A stretch of DNA of 64,000 nt from contig NC_135000.1 in NCBI RefSeq assembly GCF_051020985.1, positions 7,089,001 to 7,153,000 of the forward strand. The letters are read 5' to 3'. Of the stretch, positions 56,610 through 64,000 are shown piece by piece. Each line of letters begins with the position of its first letter. Positions within the stretch are counted from its first letter, which is position 1. Source of the DNA: Nomia melanderi. Taxonomy: Eukaryota > Arthropoda > Insecta > Hymenoptera > Halictidae. Below the pieces are notes generated by a model. The model made no database searches. It was not told the DNA's origin and saw only the letters and a list, made by a program, of their open reading frames with translations. A program made the position numbers and the translations under genes.

Positions 56610-58559
56610 CTGGAACAAAAGGTGGTTCGAAACAGATTTTTATTAATGTAATAACGTTACACTTACATTAATTAATTATATGAAATATTGTGTCAATTAT
56701 TCCTGTGTATTGTACTAACGTAATCATATTGAATTTACGTTAATAAATAATGTTAAATACTGTGACATAGATGAGTTGGTATTCATTACACCAATGTATT
56801 TAATTGTATTAAGTTTGTATTATCAATTATGTTAATCTATTGTTATCTATCAGCTTAATTTTGTTATATTTTATATTAATCTGTTGTTATTTATTGCACT
56901 AATGTAATAATATTGAATTTATACTAATAAATCGTACTAAATACTATATCAACCAGAGATCATTTTTTTTTTACTACCTAGTTATAAATATTACATCTTG
57001 GATCTTGATTTATTAAAAATTTATGACAATTGATAATTAATTTCCGATAAGGTTAATATTACTAATAAATCTGAACAATAATAATGAATAAATACACGAA
57101 CGTGTAAATTTGAGAATTACAGTGTCGAAAATAAATTCTGCTAATAATTAATACAGAAATCACCTACATCAGTTCAGTAATACGATGTTTCCAGTTTTAT
57201 TCCCGCGTCAACAGTGTAATGGCGTTACCGAGCCATTAAACGGTTTGGTTTACATTAAAGAAAATATGATTTATCCCCGTGACTCGGTGAATTGTTACAA
57301 AATAAATATATTGTTAGTGAGCCCGCAAACCGTGTATATACACACTTCGAAGGTGTTTGAATTGTGAATAAATACAACGACGCGATTCCATTGGCGCCTG
57401 TGTATTTTCGAACAACGTGTTTGATGTTCGATAATTTGAAATGATAGTCTCAAGTAACAAATATCAGATTTCTCGGATATACCGGAGGACAACGCGCGCG
57501 TGGAATAAAAATCATATAGGGCTTTTATATTCTATGGACATTCTATACAGGATTAAATTAAACGGATTTGAATCAGACAATGAAACACAAAAGTGGAAAG
57601 AACATTTAAATGATTAACTTGAAAGTGCAGAATATTCGTGTATTTAACAGAAGACAGATATTAAACAATTTCATTTAGGTATCTTAATATTCAACGATTT
57701 AAAATGTTAAGATTAATATCTGTCATGATAATTTTAATAAAGATCGTTGAAATTCCAAGCAACGATGGGAATTTCTAATTATCCTAAATCCACCACTTCT
57801 TCACTGCACCTTGAATGTTAAATCTAATTAAATGTCAGTTTTATTTGATAATCTACTCGTCTGTATAATACACTTTACTAATTAAATTATCGTTTAATTT
57901 ATATAATATCACTGTTTTATTAAATATTATTTGATAGTAGTATAATATGTATTATCAGATGTTATATCAATTATATTATATAAATTGAAGAATGAAGTGT
58001 ACATTATGTTATTAGGTTCAGTTCAATTTATTTATATTATGATCGAATATTTTCAAATAGCAGCTGAGAGTTTCGACGTTAGTAAAACAGATGAAGGTTT
58101 CCGCAACGTAGCACTCGATGCACGAACCGTAATATGCGTTGCGAGGAAAGGCAAAGCCATTTACTATCTGGGCGCCGGCTAAAGTGCAGAAATTATTCTA
58201 ATACAGTATCTACATCCAGGTTACAGAGTCTTCAGAGAATCAACGAAGCGATAGAGCCCTTCTGCCGCGGGTCATTCTTGCTGTTACGATTACCGTCACG
58301 ATCCTTTTGCCAGGAAAATTGGGGATCGTCGAAGATTGTACGATTTACCGACTTCCGTTATATTCAATTATTTCAAGTTGCTGAGCCAAAGGAATCTTTA
58401 AGCCTCTGTAGGTTCGAGTGACTTTGAAGTCGCATAAGAATGTATTGACATCTTGATCTATTTCATTTTGTGTAGCAAAGTGGCGAGTAAAATTAGGTAA
58501 TTAACTTGAACTTCTATGCGATTAGGTGTGAAAGTTCAATGGTATTGTAATTTTGAAAT

Positions 58560-59345
58560 AAATAAAATAAATGGAGTCACAAAGTGACGTGTGTTCGAAT
58601 GCACTTATATTTGAATGAAACACCAACGCAAGACGCAGAAGAATTGCATGTTTATCTGAAGAACTAAATTATTCATCGATGAAAGAGTAATTATTTCAAG
58701 TTTTAGGCTAAAACTATAAGATGTGTCGAAATGACCCACTTCTAATCAGAAAGTCTTTCATTTCGCAATGACTAAAAAGGTAACAGATGTTTTTCTAAGA
58801 AACTATTAAAGAAATTGATTTAACCAACCGCAAACTGAATCATAAATCAGTTAAAGTCTCGATAGATGCACTCTTGAAGTTTCTATAGAGAAATTTCAAA
58901 AAATCAAGTCGATAGGTTTAGTGCCAATGAAGAACCAAAGCAAAACAAAAACGAATTACACGTTTACCTGAAAGACTGACTAATTCATCGACGAAAAAAT
59001 GATCATTTCAAGCTTTAAGACGACGTGTATACTTTTCAAACACAGAACAAATCTTCCCAGAGCACATTTTAACACTAAAACTATCAAATGTGTCGAAATG
59101 ACCCACTTCTAAACAGAAATTCTTTCATTTTGCAATTATTAACAAGGTAACAGATGTTTCTCTGAAAACATCTTGAAGTTTCCACAGAGAAATTTCAAGA
59201 AGCCAAGTTAACTGCTCGAAATTTCAATGAAGAACCAAAGCGAAACAAAGAAAAATCACACGTTTACCTGAAAAACCAATTAATTCATCGACGAAAGAAT
59301 TATCATTTCAAGCTTTAAGACGACGTGTACGTCGAAAGCAGCTAA
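58560..59345. repeat. Tandem segment, about 300 bp unit, carrying family F MITEs
   Basis: CAAAGCAAAACAAARACGAATTACACGTTTACC-like starts at about 58615, 58930 and 59230. Each unit includes TTAATTCATCGACGAAAGAAT and CAAGCTTTAAGACGACGTGT. The family F copies (58701-58924 and 59069-59212) sit within it. Confidence 0.75.
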
Positions 59346-60084
59346 CCGGTTAAAGAAAACGATGATCCACGTCTAGCGGAGAAAGTCGTCGCGTTGACGT
59401 TCCTCAAGCGCCGGAAGCGGCGCGCGTCGCCCGACCCCGGGGAAATTCCGCCTCTGTAATCACGATTTTCCATCGAGCCCGCGGGTAATAGACACGCGCG
59501 GATGAATCGCGTCCTCCTCCGATTAATTTCCAATCTCTGGCCACGCTGACGACACCTGCGAGCACCCGTCCTCGTCGAAAAATTACGCTGCCCTCGAGCC
59601 TAGAAGTCTCGGCGACGATCGGAGGCGCCGAGGAACGCGGCCTTGATCGATCGATCTTCGAGCAATAAGGCTGCGGCCAGGTGGCTTCGACGGGGAATCC
59701 GTTAAAGCAGCGATTTCATTTCCATTCGACCCGAGGAAAACGCGTTTCCAACGTTAAAATCACCGTTAATCCTTCGTAAATGCTGCGCGACGCGGGAATC
59801 CAACATGGCGACGGTCGTTCTTGATTTTTAGGTTAGCTTAGCTGAGGAATGTTCTTGTACCTTATTTCTCTGGTGTTTTGTGAATAAATGTTATGGGAAT
59901 GTGATGAATGTGAATGTGATTTGTTTTGTTGGTATTTGTTTTGTGATTTTGTTAGTATTGTTACTTTTATTGTTGCTATTGTTATTGGTATTCTGTTACT
60001 GAGATTATTTTTATTATTGTTATTGTATTATTACTGTAGTTATTATTATCAGTAATATTATCATATAGTATAATAAACTACAGT

Positions 60085-60235
60085 TTTGTTAAATGAAAGA
60101 TTATTCGATTAATCAAGTGAAAGATTATTCAAATAATCAAATGAAAGATTCTTCGATTAATTAAACGAAAGATTATTCAAATAATCAAATGAAAGATTCT
60201 TCGATTAATCAAACGAAAGATTATTCAGTTATTCA
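60085..60235. repeat. Tandem AAATGAAAGATTCTTCGATTA repeat
   Basis: About five units of 26-28 bp, alternating TTCGATTAATCAA and TTCAAATAATCAA. Confidence 0.85.
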
Positions 60236-60944
60236 GTTAATCAATTTTATATCATACATATAAAATTCATAAAGTTAACTGTGGAAGACTTGAAACTTGA
60301 CAAAAGTAAGAAGAATATATAAGTACTTACACATATTTATAGAAAACCAACGGAAAGCAAATCGATTTATGATTAATTGATAAAAATAGGTCAAAGCTAC
60401 GAATTGTCATAAACGAATAATAAATTCCAAATGACTTGTCTCCTCTTTTTATGCAGACGAGTAAGCAAAGTAACGAGGTGCGCTCAGGTATAATGAAGTA
60501 ATTTAAATGAAACGCGCAAGGGGAAAAAGCAATATTTCTCGTGTTTGCGAACGCATTCGAGAACAAAGCACGCCCCGCCGATCTTTTCCCACCGAATCGA
60601 TCGATTTTCTCCGTTGGTATAATCGTCTTCGTGCGACGAGCGTCGTAATACGAGGCATAATAGGCTCAAGGTCTCCATTGACCTATCATCGACGCGAAAC
60701 GAATCGACTTAAGACAATCGTAGAAGTCGCGAGACCAATCTGGAATTTAATTAGAACCTGGCTGCGTTCAGTTAATGACGCAGGGCGGGCGGCGCTAATT
60801 AAAATTCGTCGAATCGACGAATCACTGTTCCACGAACATCTCTTTGCCCTTTGTTTCACCACATGGATTGCTGTAACGAGATTCCAGCTGAAGCTTCGTG
60901 AAACCAGAATGTTCCCTATATTCTCAACAATTTTCTGTTGGCCG

Positions 60945-61315
60945 ACGTAATGCTGTTGGAGACTATTTAGTTTTAGGTTAATCAAATACGTTGAACTATC
61001 AAAATATCAAAGTTAATATAGAGAACGGAAATATTTAATTAGGAAAACAAATATTTTAGAATATTGGAACATAAAAACATTAATGTTCATATAGTAAAAA
61101 AATAAAAATCTCAAAACATCAAAATTAATGGCCGTCATAATGCCGTTGAAGACTATTTAGTTTTAGGTTAATAAATATATTGAATTATCAAAATACTCAA
61201 ATTAATAGAGAATTGAAATATTTAATTAGGAAAACTAATATCTTAGAATACTGGAACTAAACCATTAAAATTCATACAGTAAAAATTAAAAACCTCAAAA
61301 CATCAAAATTAACCT
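60945..61315. repeat. Direct duplication, about 185-bp unit
   Basis: Two copies containing GACTATTTAGTTTTAGGTTAA, AAATATTTAATTAGGAAAAC and CTCAAAACATCAAAATTAA. Confidence 0.88.
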
Positions 61316-62029
61316 ACTAATTTACCAATCCTCCACTTCATTAACAAAAAAATCTAAAACACCAAATATAAACCCTTCCACAATTCTCCCCTTCACAATT
61401 TCCCTCTAACATCAAAATCTAATTCTAACCTACACCAAACTACATTCAACCATACACATAGATGAATCACACTAAACAACCTCCCTCACTCCAACCAAAA
61501 ACAAAAGAAAAACAATCGACAAACTCATCGAGCAACGAGCATACCTACACGAAAGAAGAATAAAAATAAATCTTTTATTTATCACCGTCCACCATTTATT
61601 CCCGGTTAAATGAAATCCCGTTTAGCAACGAGCAGCGGAGGCGTCAGTGGGCGCGACGTATAGGTTAGGTTAATAGTATTCCCGCGTGGGTGGTATTATC
61701 AAGCGATTCATTTATTGATTCAGCCATTCGGTCGTCGTATTCTAAAATCCGTGCCGGTCCCGCCGGAAATAACCGGGCGGAATGTGCTCGATAGGATGTC
61801 TGGGTGGGCTTATAAAAAGGAATCAGCTCGCCGAGAGCGACCGGAACTGGATCGACCGATACCAGGGGCCAGCGGGGTTCGATTTAATTTACTTGAATCG
61901 GGATGGAGGTCGGACGGAATTATCGATGCCACGTAATGGATACTGTATCGGGCCAGGTTTCGTAAAAATATTGCGACCGGGAACGACGGGACGCAGGCGA
62001 GCCTGACGTCAGGAATGCGGAATGCAGCT

Positions 62030-62445
62030 TGTACGTCTGTCAATGGCTGGGATTGTATTGCACTATGGACTGAACTCGAATTTTTTGGGTTTTCTTTTTT
62101 TAAATTGGCTTTGGGGTTTATGGAAATTAATAGAAATGGTAACAGGATGCTGATTTGTGATATGGTAGTTGGTATGTGGTGTTTTTGGTGGAGGAACACG
62201 TTTGTTAATGGATGAAGATGAATCTTTGGATTTTTAGATTGATTTTGGAATTTATGGAAATTAACAGAAATGGTAACAGGATATTTATTTATGATATGGT
62301 AGTTGGTATTTGGCGTTTTTGGTGGAGGAATACGTCTGTCAATGGCTGGGATTGTATTACACAATGGATTGAACTCGAATTTTTTGGCTTTTCTCTTTTT
62401 AGATTGGTTTTGGGGTTTATGGAAATTAACAGAAACGGTAAAAGA
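62030..62445. repeat. Tandem repeat, alternating long and short units
   Basis: GTCAATGGCTGGGATTGTATT starts at 62037 and 62336, and GGTTTATGGAAATTAAYAGAA recurs at about 62115, 62250 and 62415. The middle unit lacks the first half. Confidence 0.85.
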
Positions 62446-63685
62446 TATAAAAGATATATAAGACTGAAGTTGATATCCTTTGCATCGTTTTATAACGATT
62501 TAGGACCTCATTGAAATAAAAAAACTGATAAAGGAGTATTATTTGATCTATGTACCTTTGTGATGGAAATATACGCCTGCCAATAGCGGAAGTTGTATAA
62601 TGGATTGAATTTGATTTTTTCGATTTTCTAGGGTGATTTCAGGGGGATGATTGTGTCGAAAGTTAGGGGTTGAAATGGATATTCCATTGAATACGTTCGA
62701 AACGAATACTCATAGAGAAAAAATTAAATTCCGATTTTATGTTCCTCAATAACAAATTCTACTATGCAATTCAATCTTAAAAAATTCTTTAATACCTTAA
62801 AAATATCCTTCAACAAATATTGCAACATTTCTAAACATATCAAATTCTCAATAATTAACAATCCAACAATAATCTGTGGAACATCGAAATCCAAAACTTA
62901 GCAATCACTACTCAAAGTTCCATTTTCCACTTTCAAACAGCATAAACCAAAGATCAAAGGTAAACTAAAACAAAACCACCATACTTTCCATGAACTTTGA
63001 AAACAATATTTCAAACACATTTCCAATTGAACATTAAAACGTCGATTCAATGCTGAAACGTGAAGCGGACCATTTTCGATTGCTCGAATTCCATCAAAGC
63101 GGTTCCCTCTCATTTGCTAATGGTAATCGCGATGCGTCAGCGTGCATTACCATTTCCAAAGCTCCTCCGCGATAATAAATTCCACAGTGTGCAACGTTGC
63201 GCCATTTATTCGGTAAGTTCTTCTTGTTGCGTCGAATCGTTCGCGGCGAATCAAGAACGGTCCCTCGTGTCCCTTAAGGGAAGCTACTCTGTAACCGAAT
63301 GCTCGAATAAGTTGGTACCGCGTTTAGTTCACCGTCGACGGGAACCGGATTAATGTAAGGCGTCCCGTTTGTTTAACTTCCGTTCCCGAGTAGACCTGCA
63401 CGACAAGACAGTTTGTTGAATTAATTCGGGCGGACACTTATGCGAAATGCACGTGAACTTCCGAATAATTGACGGAGTTTGCTGGTAGATTTAACTGTTT
63501 TGATGTGGAGCGAAATTTCACTTAATGGGATCTTGATGGATGGGTGATTATTGGGACGTTCGTATTGTTGGGAGAATGATTTGTGTAGATTTCTGTTGAT
63601 GGGAAGGACGTAATTGATGATGGTATTGGTGTTGATAGTGTTTTGATATTAGTGTTGTATGAGATGTTATGTGGAAAGTACTATG

Positions 63686-63897
63686 TTAACTCTTGGCACT
63701 CGAGAGACTCCTAATTGTCAGATGATTTCATACAGCAAAATTATAAATTTTTGGGATTTACTGCTAATTTTTGTATACTGCATTAATACTAATTTATATA
63801 TGATTTCTTGTTATATTCATTTTAAAGAATCTCGTCTACATCTAATTAGAAAGTATAGAATATTTCAAGTGAAAAACTGTCGAGTGCAAAGGGTTAA
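63686..63897 (+). mobile_element. Complete TTAA MITE, family B
   Basis: TTAACTCTTGGCACTCGAGAG to CTGTCGAGTGCAAAGGGTTAA, 212 bp. The left tip has three differences from consensus and the right tip is intact. A stray GAAAGGGTTAA end follows at 63925. Confidence 0.85.
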
Positions 63898-64000
63898 CAT
63901 ACTGCATTAATACTAATTTATATATGAAAGGGTTAATATTGTATGGGAAATTATGTGAATGGTAGTATGGTTGTATTGATATTGATATTATATTAAGATA

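Larger units (their letters stand above)
56610..64000. other. ace-2 intron upstream of the His exon (incomplete)
   Basis: No frame on either strand resembles cholinesterase here, so the preceding exon is beyond the window. 56640-56960 is AT-rich with loose TTGTACTAACGTAATCATATT-type repeats; the remainder is unique sequence and the repeats listed separately. 60507-60950 (+) is a 147-codon frame without a domain. Confidence 0.5.

Noticed and set aside
60507..60950. 147-codon plus-strand frame within the ace-2 intron
   Set aside because: No recognisable domain and a competing minus-strand frame over the same bases; not enough evidence for a nested gene.
56610..64000. More ace-2 exons in the right part of the window
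   Set aside because: I looked for the expected upstream block (active-site Ser GESAG and the segment before RTST) and saw nothing similar on the minus strand.

Overview
The window looks like nuclear DNA from an insect, most likely a hymenopteran and possibly a bee. It is AT-rich, has spliced genes with GT/AG introns, and carries a C-terminal gene fragment that matches the insect ace-2 type of acetylcholinesterase (the Drosophila Ace orthologue). The order-level assignment is inference. No bacterial-style operon, CRISPR array, rRNA or tRNA was seen.

Two protein-coding genes can be supported, both on the minus strand. (1) A complete CAP-superfamily gene (antigen 5 / venom allergen 3-like secreted protein) has seven coding exons from 16118 down to 268. 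It has a TATA box at 16329-16336, an 11.7 kb first intron, and an inferred protein of 237 aa. Exons 1-6 join in frame with consensus splice sites and show the family motifs (HNRLRQ, GHYTQLVW, YVCNYGP). The last short exon is less certain. (2) The last three coding exons of ace-2 lie at 56609-56446, 52336-52179 and 44827-44706. They hold the catalytic histidine block, the conserved core cysteine and a hydrophobic tail typical of GPI-anchored enzyme. The exons for the N-terminal and central catalytic domain must lie beyond the right edge, behind an intron of more than 7.3 kb.

Layout: 1-16336 CAP gene; about 16.3-44.7 kb intergenic (about 28 kb) with no gene I can support; 44.7-64 kb 3' part of ace-2, almost all intron. 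The two genes share orientation, but nothing suggests a functional link.

Much of the noncoding DNA is repetitive in a structured way. Short non-autonomous elements with terminal inverted repeats flanked by TTAA (piggyBac-like MITEs; TIRs of the type CCCTTTGCACTC, CCCTTAGCACTCC, CCCCTTGGCGTAC, CACTAAAACTACC and CACTTTGACTGCCA) are scattered through introns and intergenic DNA. Alongside them are many unrelated minisatellites with periods of about 60-190 bp. In at least three places (37.1, 50.1 and 51.5 kb) the repeated unit is itself derived from a TTAA element. One A-C element pair occurs with the same junction at two distant loci. A nearly perfect 76-bp inverted repeat lies in the last ace-2 intron. 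I found no clear new gene system; the most interesting material is this MITE and minisatellite architecture and a few hairpins.
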